Assembly (NCBI RefSeq): GCF_029910215.1
Contig: NZ_CP110395.1
Span: 3,348,001-3,412,000 of the forward strand
Reading direction: 5' to 3'
Length of the DNA: 64,000 bases
DNA from: Paraburkholderia sp. D15
Lineage (GTDB): Bacteria > Pseudomonadota > Gammaproteobacteria > Burkholderiales > Burkholderiaceae
Of this stretch, positions 54,868-64,000 are shown one piece after another. The notes under the pieces are model-generated. The model did no database searches. It saw only the letters and a list, made by a program, of their open reading frames with translations, and had not been told where the DNA came from. Each line of letters starts with the position of its first letter. The first letter of the stretch is position 1. A program made the position numbers and the translations under genes.

Positions 54868-56043
54868 TCAGCTCGACGCGTTGATCGGTTCGACGCGACG
54901 CGGCGCATAGGTTTCCCAGCCGCTGCAACCGGGGCACTGCCAGTAGAAAAGCCGCGCCCTGAAACCGCAATTCTGGCACGTATACCGTGGCAGATTTTTG
55001 GTGCGCTGACGGATCAGCGTGCGCATCAGTTCGAGCTCGCTGCGGCGCGGTTCTTCCGCGACGGCCTGCTGTGCTTCGAGCAAACGCGTCATGCCGGCCA
55101 GATTCGGCGACTTCTGCATTTGCGAGCGCGCGAGCGCATGCGCAGCGTCCGGTCCGCGCAGCGACGCGACGTGCTGATACGCGACATCGAGCAGATCGTT
55201 GGTCGGATAGCGATCGACCCACGTGGTCAGCAGGTCCGCGCCGTCCTGCGGCCGGCCGAGCGCCTCGTAGGCCTTCATCAGTTTCTCCGCGACGAGCGGC
55301 AGATACGCCGGATTCTGCTCCTCGACCCGCCGCCATTGCGCGATCGCCGCTTCCTGCGCGCCGCCGGCCGCGTCGACGTCGCCGAACAGGATCGTCGCGC
55401 GGACGTTGGTCGCATTGGCCTTCAGCGCGAAGCAGAGCTGGCGGCGCGCCTCGTCGGGGTTTTTCTGCTGCAACGCTTCCTGGGCAAGCTCGCAATGGAA
55501 CTGCGCGATTTCCTTGTCGAGCGATTCGGCACCCATCGTTTCCAGATGACGCGCGGTGTCGATCGACTTGATCCAGTCCTTCTCGATTTCGTAGATCGTC
55601 AGCAGCGCGCGTTGCGCACCGAGCGCGTAATCACCGGTTTCGAGCGCGCGGAAGGTTTCCTCCGCGCGGTCTAACAAACCCGCCTTCAGGAAGTCCTGGC
55701 CGAGTTCGTACAGCGCGTGGTCGCGCTCGGTGACCGGCAAGTCGGCGCGGCTCAGCAGATTCTGATGCACGCGGATCGCGCGGTCCGTTTCACCGCGGCG
55801 ACGGAACAGGTTGCCCAGTGCGAAGTGCAATTCGACCGTTTCAGGATCGAGCTTGACGACTTCGATGAACGCGTCGATCGCCTGATCAGGCTGCTCGTTG
55901 AGCAGGAAATTCAGCCCGCGAAAATACGAACGCGGCAGGTTGGCGCTTTCGGACAGCAGCGTCTTGAGGTCGTAGCGCGCGGCCATCCAGCCGAACGCGA
56001 ACGCGACGGGTATGACGAGCAGCCACCAGAAGTCTAGATCCAT
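54868..56043 (-). CDS. lapB: LPS assembly protein LapB
   Basis: LapB (YciM) controls the level of LpxC and links LPS synthesis to transport. The 391-residue protein has an N-terminal membrane anchor (MDLDFWWLLVIPVAFAFGWM), several TPR repeats (for instance NEQPDQAIDAFIEVVKLDPE) and a C-terminal rubredoxin-like zinc site with CQNCGFRARL and CPGCSGWETY. It follows lapA on the minus strand with a short gap. The udg gene lies about 195 bp further on. Confidence 0.95.
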   Translation of the reverse strand: MDLDFWWLLVIPVAFAFGWMAARYDLKTLLSESANLPRSYFRGLNFLLNEQPDQAIDAFIEVVKLDPETVELHFALGNLFRRRGETDRAIRVHQNLLSRADLPVTERDHALYELGQDFLKAGLLDRAEETFRALETGDYALGAQRALLTIYEIEKDWIKSIDTARHLETMGAESLDKEIAQFHCELAQEALQQKNPDEARRQLCFALKANATNVRATILFGDVDAAGGAQEAAIAQWRRVEEQNPAYLPLVAEKLMKAYEALGRPQDGADLLTTWVDRYPTNDLLDVAYQHVASLRGPDAAHALARSQMQKSPNLAGMTRLLEAQQAVAEEPRRSELELMRTLIRQRTKNLPRYTCQNCGFRARLFYWQCPGCSGWETYAPRRVEPINASS

Positions 56044-56166
56044 GCGATTGATGCTTATGTGCGGAGAGGCGGAACCGAAAAGGGCTACGGAAACGGCGAC
56101 TAATACGGCGACTAATAACGCGACTAAAACGAAAAGCCGCGCTCGATCAGCGCGGCGTGGACACGA

Positions 56167-56460
56167 TCAGATCAGTGGCGGCATGGGCGGTTGTTCGACC
56201 ACGACCGGGGTTTCGCGCGCCACCCGCAATTCGCGCTTGAGCCGGCCGTTTTCCATGCGCAGGCGCACCATCGCCGGCAACGACGACACCAGCCCGGCCA
56301 GCAGCCCCACCACGAAGAACGCGAGGCCGATCAGGATCAACGGCGCCGACCATGCATAACCGGCGAGGAAATTCAGCGTAGCGCTTTGTGTATTGGAGAG
56401 CGCCAGCACCAGCAGCAGCACGAACACCAGTACACGGATCAGCCAGACGATAAATTTCAT
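56167..56460 (-). CDS. lapA: LapA-domain membrane protein
   Basis: The 97-residue protein starts MKFIVWLIRVLVFVLLLVLA and has two transmembrane segments, the second WSAPLILIGLAFFVVGLLAG. A short basic tail with RMENGRLKRELRVARE follows. LapA works with LapB in LPS biogenesis. The ATG at 56460 begins the first transmembrane helix. A longer frame upstream is not needed. Confidence 0.88.
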   Translation of the reverse strand: MKFIVWLIRVLVFVLLLVLALSNTQSATLNFLAGYAWSAPLILIGLAFFVVGLLAGLVSSLPAMVRLRMENGRLKRELRVARETPVVVEQPPMPPLI

Positions 56461-56751
56461 GAATAAGGTCTCTTGACGGCAGTTGCGGGGTGACGCCGGC
56501 TTGATGACGCGTCGCGCCACGGTGTTGCCCGCGCCGAAGTGACCCGTATTGTAATTGAAGCCCTCGCGGCTGGGCAGGAACTGGCGGAATGCGCATGCCG
56601 CATGCCTCGACAGCAAAACGCATGGACGAAAATACGGACAAAAACTGCGGACGAAAAAAAAGCGCCCGAAGGCGCTTTTTCTGGTCTTTTGCCGACTGGC
56701 TTTGGCCGCTGACGTTACCAATGCCACGCTGCAAACCACACAGCGGAACAC
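56461..56751. other. Spacer between lapA and ihfB
   Basis: This 291-bp region has no gene. It holds the lapA promoter area (no element fixed) and the ihfB terminator at 56656-56680. Confidence 0.5.
56656..56680. terminator. Terminator after ihfB
   Basis: AAAAAGCGCC and GGCGCTTTTT flank a CGAA tetraloop and have T/A runs on both sides. It ends the rpsA-ihfB transcript on the minus strand. Confidence 0.9.
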
Positions 56752-57075
56752 TTACAGGTCGTCATCCGGCTCTTCGGCTTTCAGCGGCTCGCCCGCGCGA
56801 CGATCCACCCGTTCGCGCAATTCCTTGCCCGGCTTGAAGTGCGGTACGTACTTCTCAGGTACCAGCACCTTCTCGCCCGACTTCGGATTACGCCCGACGC
56901 GGGAAGGACGACGGTTGAGGCCGAAGCTGCCGAAGCCGCGAATTTCGATGCGGTGGCCGTTGGCAAGCGCCTCCGACATCGCGTCGAGCATCGTCTTCAC
57001 CGCGAAATCCGCATCTTTAAGAACAAGTTGCGGAAATCGCGTAGCCAGCTGGGCGACCAATTCCGATTTGGTCAT
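56752..57075 (-). CDS. ihfB: Integration host factor beta subunit
   Basis: The 107-residue DNA-bending protein has the IHF/HU fold. It starts [20 protein letters not shown] and has the minor-groove arm [20 protein letters not shown], and a C-terminal tail longer than the E. coli one with an acidic end. It pairs with IhfA encoded elsewhere. It follows rpsA by about 20 bp in the same direction, the usual rpsA-ihfB order. IHF commonly assists sigma-54 promoters such as that at 7156. Confidence 0.96.
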   Translation of the reverse strand: MTKSELVAQLATRFPQLVLKDADFAVKTMLDAMSEALANGHRIEIRGFGSFGLNRRPSRVGRNPKSGEKVLVPEKYVPHFKPGKELRERVDRRAGEPLKAEEPDDDL

Positions 57076-57096
57076 ACTGCAGCAGACCTCTCAGGC

Positions 57097-58812
57097 TTAC
57101 TGGTTCTGGCCGTCGAGCTTGGCCTTCAGCAGCGCGCCGAGGTTCGTCGTGCCGGTAGCAGCCGCGCTCGAGTCCGACGAAGCCAGGCCGCGGATCGCTT
57201 CCTGTTGCTCAGCCGAATCCTTGGCCTTGATCGACAGGTTGATGCCACGCGACTTGCGATCGATGTTGATGATCATCGCGTTGACCTTGTCGCCTTCCTT
57301 CAGCACGTTGCGAGCATCTTCCACGCGGTCTTGCGCGATTTCCGAAGCGCGCAGGTAGCCTTCGACTTCCGTCGACAGCTGAACCACGGCACCCTTCGCG
57401 TCCACCGTCTTGACCACGCCGTCGACGATCGAACCCTTGTCGTTCATGGCAACGAAGTTGCTGAACGGGTCGCCTTCGAGCTGCTTGATACCCAGCGAAA
57501 TGCGTTCCTTCTCGACGTCGATGCCGAGAACGATCGCTTCCACTTCGTCGCCCTTCTTGTACTTGCGAACCGCTTCTTCGCCCGTTTCCGACCACGACAG
57601 ATCCGACAGGTGAACCAGACCGTCGATGCCGCCCGGCAGACCGATGAAGACGCCGAAGTCGGTGATCGACTTGATTGCGCCTTGCAGCTTGTCGCCCTTC
57701 TTGAAGTTGCGGCTGAAGTCGTCCCACGGGTTCGGCTTGCACTGCTTCATGCCGAGGCTGATACGGCGGCGGTCTTCGTCGATTTCCAGAACCATGACTT
57801 CGACTTCGTCGCCCAGTTGCACAACCTTCGACGGTGCAACGTTCTTGTTCGTCCAGTCCATTTCCGACACGTGAACCAGGCCTTCGATACCCGATTCGAC
57901 TTCGACGAATGCGCCGTAGTCGGTGATGTTGGTGACCTTACCGAACAGGCGCGTGCCCGACGGATAACGGCGCGAGATGCCTTCCCACGGATCGTCGCCC
58001 AGTTGCTTGATGCCCAGCGAAACGCGGTTCTTCTCTTGATCGAACTTGAGGATCTTCGCGGTGACTTCCTGGCCAACCGACAGCACTTCGCTCGGGTGAC
58101 GCACGCGACGCCATGCGATGTCGGTGATGTGCAGCAGGCCGTCGATACCGCCGAGGTCCACGAATGCGCCGTAATCCGTGATGTTCTTCACCACGCCTTC
58201 GACGATCGCGCCTTCCTTCAGCGTTTCGAGCAGCTTTGCGCGCTCTTCGCCCTGGGTCGCTTCGATCACCGCGCGGCGCGACAGCACCACGTTGTTACGC
58301 TTGCGGTCCAGCTTGATGACGCGGAATTCCAGCGTCTTGCCTTCGTACGGGGTCGTGTCCTTGACCGGACGCGTGTCGACCAGCGAACCCGGCAGGAACG
58401 CGCGGATGCCGTTGACCATCACGGTCATGCCGCCCTTGACCTTGCCCGTGATCGTGCCGGTCACGAGTTCGTTGTTGTCGAGAGCCTTTTCCAGCGACAG
58501 CCACGAAGCCAGACGCTTCGCCTTGTCGCGCGACAGGATCGTGTCGCCGTAGCCGTTTTCCAGCGCGTCGATCGCGACGGAAACGAAGTCGCCCGCCTGC
58601 ACTTCTACCTCGCCCGCGTCATTCAGGAACTCTTCGAGCGGGATGTAGGCTTCGGACTTGAGACCAGCGTTGACGACCACGAAGTTGTGGTCGACACGCA
58701 CGACTTCGGCGGAGATCACTTCGCCGGCGCGCATGTCTTGCTTGGTCAGCGACTCTTCGAACAGAGCCGCGAAAGATTCGGTATTCGGGGTAGAGGTTTG
58801 CAGGTCGGACAT
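57097..58812 (-). CDS. rpsA: 30S ribosomal protein S1
   Basis: S1 binds mRNA on the 30S subunit. The 571-residue protein carries six S1 (OB-fold) domains, visible through repeats of [24 protein letters not shown] sequence (for example [20 protein letters not shown] and [20 protein letters not shown]). The ATG at 58812 ([20 protein letters not shown]) is the family start. cmk lies upstream and ihfB downstream. Confidence 0.97.
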   Translation of the reverse strand: MSDLQTSTPNTESFAALFEESLTKQDMRAGEVISAEVVRVDHNFVVVNAGLKSEAYIPLEEFLNDAGEVEVQAGDFVSVAIDALENGYGDTILSRDKAKRLASWLSLEKALDNNELVTGTITGKVKGGMTVMVNGIRAFLPGSLVDTRPVKDTTPYEGKTLEFRVIKLDRKRNNVVLSRRAVIEATQGEERAKLLETLKEGAIVEGVVKNITDYGAFVDLGGIDGLLHITDIAWRRVRHPSEVLSVGQEVTAKILKFDQEKNRVSLGIKQLGDDPWEGISRRYPSGTRLFGKVTNITDYGAFVEVESGIEGLVHVSEMDWTNKNVAPSKVVQLGDEVEVMVLEIDEDRRRISLGMKQCKPNPWDDFSRNFKKGDKLQGAIKSITDFGVFIGLPGGIDGLVHLSDLSWSETGEEAVRKYKKGDEVEAIVLGIDVEKERISLGIKQLEGDPFSNFVAMNDKGSIVDGVVKTVDAKGAVVQLSTEVEGYLRASEIAQDRVEDARNVLKEGDKVNAMIINIDRKSRGINLSIKAKDSAEQQEAIRGLASSDSSAAATGTTNLGALLKAKLDGQNQ

Positions 58813-59005
58813 AAAAATCAAAATTTGCATGGTTCTCGCGGTGCCCGGCTGGCCGGAGGGTCAGCATCGGTAAAAAAATGCGAATGCCACGCGGGGTTAA
58901 GGGGTTAAAAACAACGCTCCACGACCATCGTGAAGCACCTACCGACAACGGACTTCTACTGCTGCCGCACGCGGCCGGATCTGTACCGCGATCCGTACTG
59001 CGCGA

Positions 59006-59692
59006 TCACGCGTGCGGGACTAAAGCTTCATACCACTGCACCACCTGTTCGACCGCCTGGTCGATCGACAACGCCGAGGTATCAAGCAGCTTTGCATCCG
59101 CCGCGGGCTTGAGCGGCGCGGCTGCGCGCTGACTGTCACGCTCGTCGCGCTCACGCAAATCCCGGAGCAAGTCATCTATATTAGCAGAAAAACCTTTTTG
59201 GATCAATTGCTTATGCCGGCGGGTCGCGCGGGCCTCGACACTGGCCGTCATGAACACTTTCAGCGCCGCATCCTGGAAGATCACCGTGCCCATGTCGCGG
59301 CCGTCAGCGACCAGTCCCGGCTCCTTGCGAAACGCCCGCTGACGGGCCACCAGCGCGGCGCGCACGGGTGCGTGCACGGCGATCGCCGAAGCCCGGCTGC
59401 CCACTTCCTCGGCGCGGATTTCCGCCGACACGTCCGTGCCGTCGAGTTGCGCCAGCCCTTCGCGAAACGTGATGTGCAGGTCGTCGATCAGCTGAACGAG
59501 CGCGTCGGCGTCATCGGCGGCGACGTTGTAGCGCTGGCTCGCCAGCGCGGCGAGCCGGTACAGCGCGCCGCTGTCCAGCAGGTGGAAGCCAAGGCTGGCG
59601 GCGACCAGCGCGGCCACGGTGCCTTTGCCGGAGGCACTCGGGCCGTCGATCGTAATGACGGGCGTCTGGTGAAAGGGACGGGTCGGTTTCAT
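59006..59692 (-). CDS. cmk: Cytidylate kinase
   Basis: The 228-residue P-loop kinase has [20 protein letters not shown] at the start, with the CMP-binding [15 protein letters not shown] and [20 protein letters not shown]. It phosphorylates CMP and dCMP. It lies between aroA and rpsA on the minus strand, a standard betaproteobacterial order. Confidence 0.96.
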   Translation of the reverse strand: MKPTRPFHQTPVITIDGPSASGKGTVAALVAASLGFHLLDSGALYRLAALASQRYNVAADDADALVQLIDDLHITFREGLAQLDGTDVSAEIRAEEVGSRASAIAVHAPVRAALVARQRAFRKEPGLVADGRDMGTVIFQDAALKVFMTASVEARATRRHKQLIQKGFSANIDDLLRDLRERDERDSQRAAAPLKPAADAKLLDTSALSIDQAVEQVVQWYEALVPHA

Positions 59693-59727
59693 CGAAAAAG
59701 TCGCACGTCAGGCGATTCGCACGCGAA

Positions 59728-61032
59728 TCAAGGTTGAGCGAGCGCTGTGAAGCGCTCGAAATAATCGGGGAACGTCTTGCCGACGCACTTCGGGTCGTTG
59801 ATCCGCACCGGCACGCCGCCGAGGCTCACCAGCGAGAAGCACATGGCCATGCGGTGATCGTCGTAGGTGTCGATCGCGGCGTTCGGGATCAGCTTTTCGG
59901 GCGGTTCGACGACGAGGTAGTCCTCGCCCTCCTGCACCTTCGCGCCGACCTTGCGCAACTCGGTCGCCATCGCGGCGAGCCGGTCGGTTTCCTTCACGCG
60001 CCAGCTCGCGATATTGCGCAGCGTGGTCGCGCCATCCGCGAACAAGGCGGCGACGGCGATCGTCATGGCCGCGTCGGGAATCAGGTTGCAGTCCATGTCG
60101 ATCGGTTCGAGCTTGCCGCTGTCGTGGCCGACGCCACGCACTTCGATCCAGTCGTCGCCCATCTGCAGGTTCGCACCCATGCGGATCAGCGCATCGGCAA
60201 AGCCGACGTCGCCCTGAATGCTCGCGCGGCCCACGCCCTCCACCTTCAGCGGACCACCGCCGAGCACGCCAGCCGCGAGGAAATACGAGGCCGACGACGC
60301 GTCGCCTTCCACCATGATCGTGCCCGGCGACTGATAGCGCTGCCCCGCCGGCACGACGAACTGGTGCCAGCCGCTACGCTCGACCTTGATGCCGAAGCGC
60401 TCCATCAGCTTGATCGTGATCTCGATGTACGGCTTCGAGATCAACTCGCCGTCCACCTGCACGGTAGTGACGCCGCTATCAGTGCGCAGCAGCGGCAACG
60501 TCATCAGCAACGCGGTCAGGAACTGGCTCGACACGTCGCCGCGCACGCGGATCGGCGCGTCGGCGGTAATCTGCGCGGGACGGATGCGCAGCGGCGGATA
60601 GCCTTCGTTCTCCTCGTAGTCGACGCGCGCGCCGATCTGCCGCAAGCCGTCGACCAGATCGCCGATCGGCCGCTCATGCATGCGCGGCACGCCATGAATG
60701 CGGTAGTCGCCGCCATTCACCGCCAGCGCAGCGGTCAGCGGGCGCACCGCCGTGCCCGCGTTGCCGAGGAACAGATCCGCCGTGCGCGCGGTGAACGCGC
60801 CGCGCGTGCCGGTCACCACGCAGGTGTCGCCGTCGCGCTTCAGACGCACGCCGAGCTTTTCGAGCGCGTCGAGCATCACGCGGGTGTCGTCGGAATCGAG
60901 CAGGTTGGTGATCGTCGTCTCGCCTTCGGCGAGCGCCGCGAGCAGCAGCACCCGGTTCGAAATGCTTTTCGAGCCGGGTAGACGGATCGTGCCGGTGGCA
61001 CGGGAAAACGGTCCGAGATCGAGGAATTCCAT
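59728..61032 (-). CDS. aroA: 3-phosphoshikimate 1-carboxyvinyltransferase
   Basis: The 434-residue EPSP synthase starts with [20 protein letters not shown], which includes the conserved Lys/Ser contact residues. It contains [20 protein letters not shown] for PEP binding, and [20 protein letters not shown] near the C-terminus. It makes EPSP in the shikimate pathway. tyrA lies upstream and cmk downstream, both in the same direction. Confidence 0.97.
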   Translation of the reverse strand: MEFLDLGPFSRATGTIRLPGSKSISNRVLLLAALAEGETTITNLLDSDDTRVMLDALEKLGVRLKRDGDTCVVTGTRGAFTARTADLFLGNAGTAVRPLTAALAVNGGDYRIHGVPRMHERPIGDLVDGLRQIGARVDYEENEGYPPLRIRPAQITADAPIRVRGDVSSQFLTALLMTLPLLRTDSGVTTVQVDGELISKPYIEITIKLMERFGIKVERSGWHQFVVPAGQRYQSPGTIMVEGDASSASYFLAAGVLGGGPLKVEGVGRASIQGDVGFADALIRMGANLQMGDDWIEVRGVGHDSGKLEPIDMDCNLIPDAAMTIAVAALFADGATTLRNIASWRVKETDRLAAMATELRKVGAKVQEGEDYLVVEPPEKLIPNAAIDTYDDHRMAMCFSLVSLGGVPVRINDPKCVGKTFPDYFERFTALAQP

Positions 61033-61056
61033 GATTGAGTCCAGTTCCAGTTCCGG

Positions 61057-62028
61057 TTATTTCGACGCGTCGCTCCCGGCGACGCCGGCCGAGCGCTGTT
61101 CCTGCCACGCGCTGCGCGCGACGCGCGAGCGGGCGAAGACGGCTTCGAGCGTCGCGCCGTCGGCGCTTTCGATCGCCGTGCGCAGACGCGCGAGCACGGC
61201 CGTATAGGCGTCCAGCTCTTCGAGCAACGCCGTGCGATTGGCGACGCACACGTCGCGCCACATTTCCGGGCTCGACGCGGCGATGCGCGTGAAGTCGCGG
61301 AAACCGCCCGCCGCGAACGAAAACTTCAGTGCGGCGTCCGGCGAATTGAGAATCTGCTCGACCAGCGCGAACGACAGCACGTGCGGCAAATGACTGACCG
61401 ACGCCAGCACGCGATCGTGCTGGTCCGCCGGCATGTCGCGCACGCAGGCGCCGGTGGCGCGCCACATCGCGGCGACGCGCTCGACGGCTTGCGCCGCGTT
61501 CTCCAGCAACGGGCACAGTACGACGTTGCGGTTCACGTACAGGTCGGGCAATGCGGCATCCGGTCCGCTCGCCTCGCGGCCGGCGATCGGATGCCCCGGC
61601 ACGAACTGGCCGATGCGCGCGCCGAGCGCCGCGCGGGCAGCCGCAACCACATCGGCCTTGGTGCTGCCGGCATCGGTGACGATCGTGCTGGCGTCGAGAA
61701 ACGGCGCGATGCGTTCGAGCAAGGGCTGCGTTTGCGCAACCGGCGCGGCCAGCAACACGAAGTCGGTGCCGGCGAGCGCGTCGCGCAATGCAACGTCGTC
61801 ATTCAGCGCGACGGCGCTGTCGATCACGCCCAGTTCCAGCGCCCGCGCACTCGAGGCGGTCGAACGCCCGACCCCGACCACCTTGCGCTCGCCCGCCGTC
61901 TCGCCGCGCTCGCGCAACGCGCGCGCAAGCGAGCCGCCGATCAGGCCGACACCGAAAATCACCAGCTTGTTGAAGGAAAACGCAGCCACGTCAGTCACAG
62001 AAAAATGCGCACCTCTCATGTCTTTCAT
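61057..62028 (-). CDS. tyrA: Prephenate dehydrogenase
   Basis: The 323-residue NAD-dependent protein has the nucleotide-binding start FNKLVIFGVGLIGGSLARAL. Further catalytic segments are FVPGHPIAGREASGPDAALP (with His) and ASVSHLPHVLSFALVEQILN. It converts prephenate to 4-hydroxyphenylpyruvate. The start is set at 62028; a start a few codons inside is possible. It lies between hisC and aroA. Confidence 0.95.
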   Translation of the reverse strand: MKDMRGAHFSVTDVAAFSFNKLVIFGVGLIGGSLARALRERGETAGERKVVGVGRSTASSARALELGVIDSAVALNDDVALRDALAGTDFVLLAAPVAQTQPLLERIAPFLDASTIVTDAGSTKADVVAAARAALGARIGQFVPGHPIAGREASGPDAALPDLYVNRNVVLCPLLENAAQAVERVAAMWRATGACVRDMPADQHDRVLASVSHLPHVLSFALVEQILNSPDAALKFSFAAGGFRDFTRIAASSPEMWRDVCVANRTALLEELDAYTAVLARLRTAIESADGATLEAVFARSRVARSAWQEQRSAGVAGSDASK

Positions 62029-62068
62029 GCCGACAGGCGCGCGGGTTCAGTCTCGGATCGCCTGCCGC

Positions 62069-63181
62069 TTACGCGCCGGCGAGCGTCTTTTCGAGCGCCG
62101 CGATAAACGCCTCGTTTTCCTCCGGCAGCCCGATCGTGATACGCAGCCACTGCGGCAAACCGTAGTTGCCGACCGGGCGCACGATCACGCCCTGCTTCAG
62201 CAACGCGAGATTGACGCGGTTGCCGGCCGCATCGTCGTGACCGACGCGCACCAGCACGAAGTTGCCGTCCGACGGCACGTACTCGAGGCCGAGCTTGTCG
62301 AACGCTTCGGTCAGACGGCGATAGCCTTGCGCGTTCAACGCCGCGCTCTTCTCCAGAAACGCCGCGTCGTTGAGCGCCGCGATCGCCGCGGCCTGCGCGA
62401 GCGTGTTCACATTGAACGGCTGACGCAGACGGTTCAGCAGATCCGTCAATTCCGGCTGCGCGATCGCGAAACCCACGCGCAGACCGGCCAGGCCGAACGC
62501 CTTCGAAAACGTACGCGACACCAGCAGATTCGGATAACGACGCACCCACGCGATCGGGTCGTAGCGCTTCGCTTGCGGCAGATATTCGGTGTACGCCTCG
62601 TCGAGCACGACGACCACATGGCGCGGCACCTTGTCGAGGAACGCCTCGAGCTTCGGCCCCTCGATGAACGTGCCCGTCGGATTGTTCGGATTGGCGACGA
62701 ATACGAGCCGCGTGTCGTCGGTGATCGCCGCGAGCATCGCGTCGAGATCGTGGCCGTAGCTGACCGCCGGCACGACGATCGCGCGCGCGCCGACGCCTTG
62801 CGTGGCGAGCGCGTAGACCGCGAACGAATACTGCGCGTAGACGATCGCCTGGCCCTTCTCCACGAATGCGTGCGCCGCGATTTCGAGAATGTCGTTACTG
62901 CCGTTGCCGAGCGTGATCCAGTCGGCCGGCACGCCGTAACGCTCGCTCAGCGCGTTCTTCAGCTCGAACGCGTTGGCGTCGGGGTAGCGGCCGAGTTCGC
63001 TGGCGGCTTGCGCCATTGCGCGTTGCGCCGATTCCGGCATGCCCAGCGGATTTTCATTCGACGCCAGCTTCACGATGCTCGCTTCGTCCAGACCGAACTC
63101 GCGGGCCACTTCCGAAATCGGCTTACCGGCGATGTACGGGGCGATCGCGCGCACATAGGAAGGACCGAAAGACGCTGTCAT
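62069..63181 (-). CDS. hisC: Histidinol-phosphate aminotransferase
   Basis: The 370-residue PLP aminotransferase has the Schiff-base Lys in SRTFSKAFGLAGLRVGFAIA. Other segments are LGNGSNDILEIAAHAFVEKG and FVANPNNPTGTFIEGPKLEA (PLP and substrate contacts). It is used in histidine synthesis and also acts on aromatic keto acids in some bacteria, which fits its place between pheA and tyrA. The ATG at 63181 starts the family sequence TASFGPSYVRAIAPYIAGKP. Confidence 0.95.
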   Translation of the reverse strand: MTASFGPSYVRAIAPYIAGKPISEVAREFGLDEASIVKLASNENPLGMPESAQRAMAQAASELGRYPDANAFELKNALSERYGVPADWITLGNGSNDILEIAAHAFVEKGQAIVYAQYSFAVYALATQGVGARAIVVPAVSYGHDLDAMLAAITDDTRLVFVANPNNPTGTFIEGPKLEAFLDKVPRHVVVVLDEAYTEYLPQAKRYDPIAWVRRYPNLLVSRTFSKAFGLAGLRVGFAIAQPELTDLLNRLRQPFNVNTLAQAAAIAALNDAAFLEKSAALNAQGYRRLTEAFDKLGLEYVPSDGNFVLVRVGHDDAAGNRVNLALLKQGVIVRPVGNYGLPQWLRITIGLPEENEAFIAALEKTLAGA

Positions 63182-63274
63182 GAAAATCTCCGAACGATGG
63201 ATGATTGGCAAATTGGGCAAATGAATCTGCGATCGGCGACGCCCCGCGTTACCGCGGGCGCCGCCGCAATGACT

Positions 63275-64000
63275 TCAGCGGGCGCGCGGATACGAGCCCA
63301 GAATCTTCAGGAACGCGGCTTTCTCGCCGAGTTCGACGAGCGCGGCAGCCACGGCCGGATCGTCGCGATGACCTTCGATGTCGATGTAGAAGTAGTACTC
63401 CCACGTGCCGACGCGCGCCGGACGCGATTCGAAACGCGTCATCGACACGCTGTGACGTGCAAGCGGCTCCAGCAGCTTGACCACCGCGCCCGGCGCATTC
63501 ACGACCGACACGATCAGCGAAGTCTGGTCATGGCCGCTCGGGCCGGACGGCTGCTTGCCGATCATCACGAAGCGCGTGCGGTTGTGCGGATCGTCCTGGA
63601 TCAGCGCATAGGCGACTTGCAGGCCGTAGTGGGTCGCCGCGCGGTCACCGGCGATCGCCGCGACAGTCGGGTCTTCGGCGGCCATGCGCGCCGCTTCCGC
63701 ATTGCTCGACACCGCCTGGCGCTCCAGATGCGGCGCGTTCGTCGCGAGCCAGCGCTGGCATTGCGCAAGTGCCTGCGCATGCGCGCACACGCGCGTGACG
63801 CCGGTCAGGCCGCCGCTTTGCGACAGCAGATTGTGATGAATCGGCAAGGCCAGTTCGCCGCCGATCGTCAGTTGCGTTTGCAGCAGCAGATCCAGCGTGC
63901 GCGACACCGCGCCTTCGGCCGAATTCTCGACCGGCACGACGCCGAATTCGGCGGCGCCGGCTTCGACCGAGCGAAACACTTCGTCGATCGACGGACACGG
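63275..64000 (-). CDS. pheA: Prephenate dehydratase/chorismate mutase, 3' part (cut by the right edge)
   Basis: The frame is open to the window edge, so the start lies outside. The visible part begins CPSIDEVFRSVEAGAAEFGV, typical of the prephenate dehydratase domain (then VENSAEGAVSRTLDLLLQTQ). The C-terminal ACT domain has the phenylalanine-binding ESRPARVGTWEYYFYIDIEG. It leads prephenate to phenylpyruvate. The chorismate mutase part, if present as in other P-proteins, would be outside the window. Confidence 0.93.
   Translation of the reverse strand, partial: PCPSIDEVFRSVEAGAAEFGVVPVENSAEGAVSRTLDLLLQTQLTIGGELALPIHHNLLSQSGGLTGVTRVCAHAQALAQCQRWLATNAPHLERQAVSSNAEAARMAAEDPTVAAIAGDRAATHYGLQVAYALIQDDPHNRTRFVMIGKQPSGPSGHDQTSLIVSVVNAPGAVVKLLEPLARHSVSMTRFESRPARVGTWEYYFYIDIEGHRDDPAVAAALVELGEKAAFLKILGSYPRAR

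Noticed and set aside
56839..58908. Long plus-strand open frame opposite rpsA and ihfB
   Set aside because: It mirrors the conserved S1 repeats and has no domain of its own.

Overview
The window is a piece of a high-GC betaproteobacterial chromosome, most likely Paraburkholderia or a close Burkholderiaceae relative. Supporting this are the gene orders rpsP-rimM-trmD-rplS, pheA-hisC-tyrA-aroA-cmk-rpsA-ihfB-lapA-lapB-udg-hldA-hldD-cysM (read on the minus strand) and metN-metI-metQ, plus Burkholderia-like versions of DarP, LapB and a PmbA peptidase. Most of the window is housekeeping DNA. Three accessory blocks stand out, and I found no tRNA or rRNA gene, CRISPR array, insertion sequence or prophage gene.

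Left part (1-16 kb). A truncated FecR/DUF6600-type envelope protein is followed by a strong terminator. Next comes a lower-GC block with a Fic (AMPylase-type) gene on the minus strand that is split by one extra base, and its upstream region carries four 10-bp motifs spaced exactly 24 bp apart. thyA and folA, both needed for thymidylate and folate metabolism, are separated by about 10 kb that holds a Fap-type functional amyloid operon: seven genes for exported proteins, including repeat-containing fibre subunits, a C39-family peptidase and an outer-membrane pore. Two paralogous VpsR-like sigma-54 activators flank the operon. A sigma-54 promoter and an 18-bp perfect palindrome (candidate activator site) lie just upstream of the first amyloid gene, so the regulatory circuit can be read from the DNA.

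Middle part (16-37 kb). Here are pmbA, darP-mog, orn, an M48 peptidase, rsgA and a DUF2007 gene. A two-gene RADAR anti-phage module follows (rdrA ATPase, rdrB adenosine deaminase), inserted between otherwise ordinary genes and of visibly lower GC. Then come a CobD-like membrane protein, a NUDIX CoA pyrophosphatase, the ribosome and tRNA-modification operon rpsP-rimM-trmD-rplS, a soluble sugar-dehydrogenase-like protein, a TM2 protein, and a radical SAM gene preceded by a perfect LexA box. The divergent lrp-type regulator/dadA pair for D-amino-acid catabolism closes this part.

Right part (38-64 kb). etfB-etfA and an acyl-CoA dehydrogenase form a beta-oxidation block whose etfB-etfA gap holds a duplicated 45-nt hairpin. 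The methionine ABC transporter, an alpha/beta hydrolase, an enoyl-CoA hydratase, a histone-deacetylase-like hydrolase, mltB, cysM, comEA-like, the heptose and UDP-glucuronate genes and lapAB follow. The window ends in the ihfB-rpsA-cmk and aromatic/histidine block, with pheA cut by the right edge.
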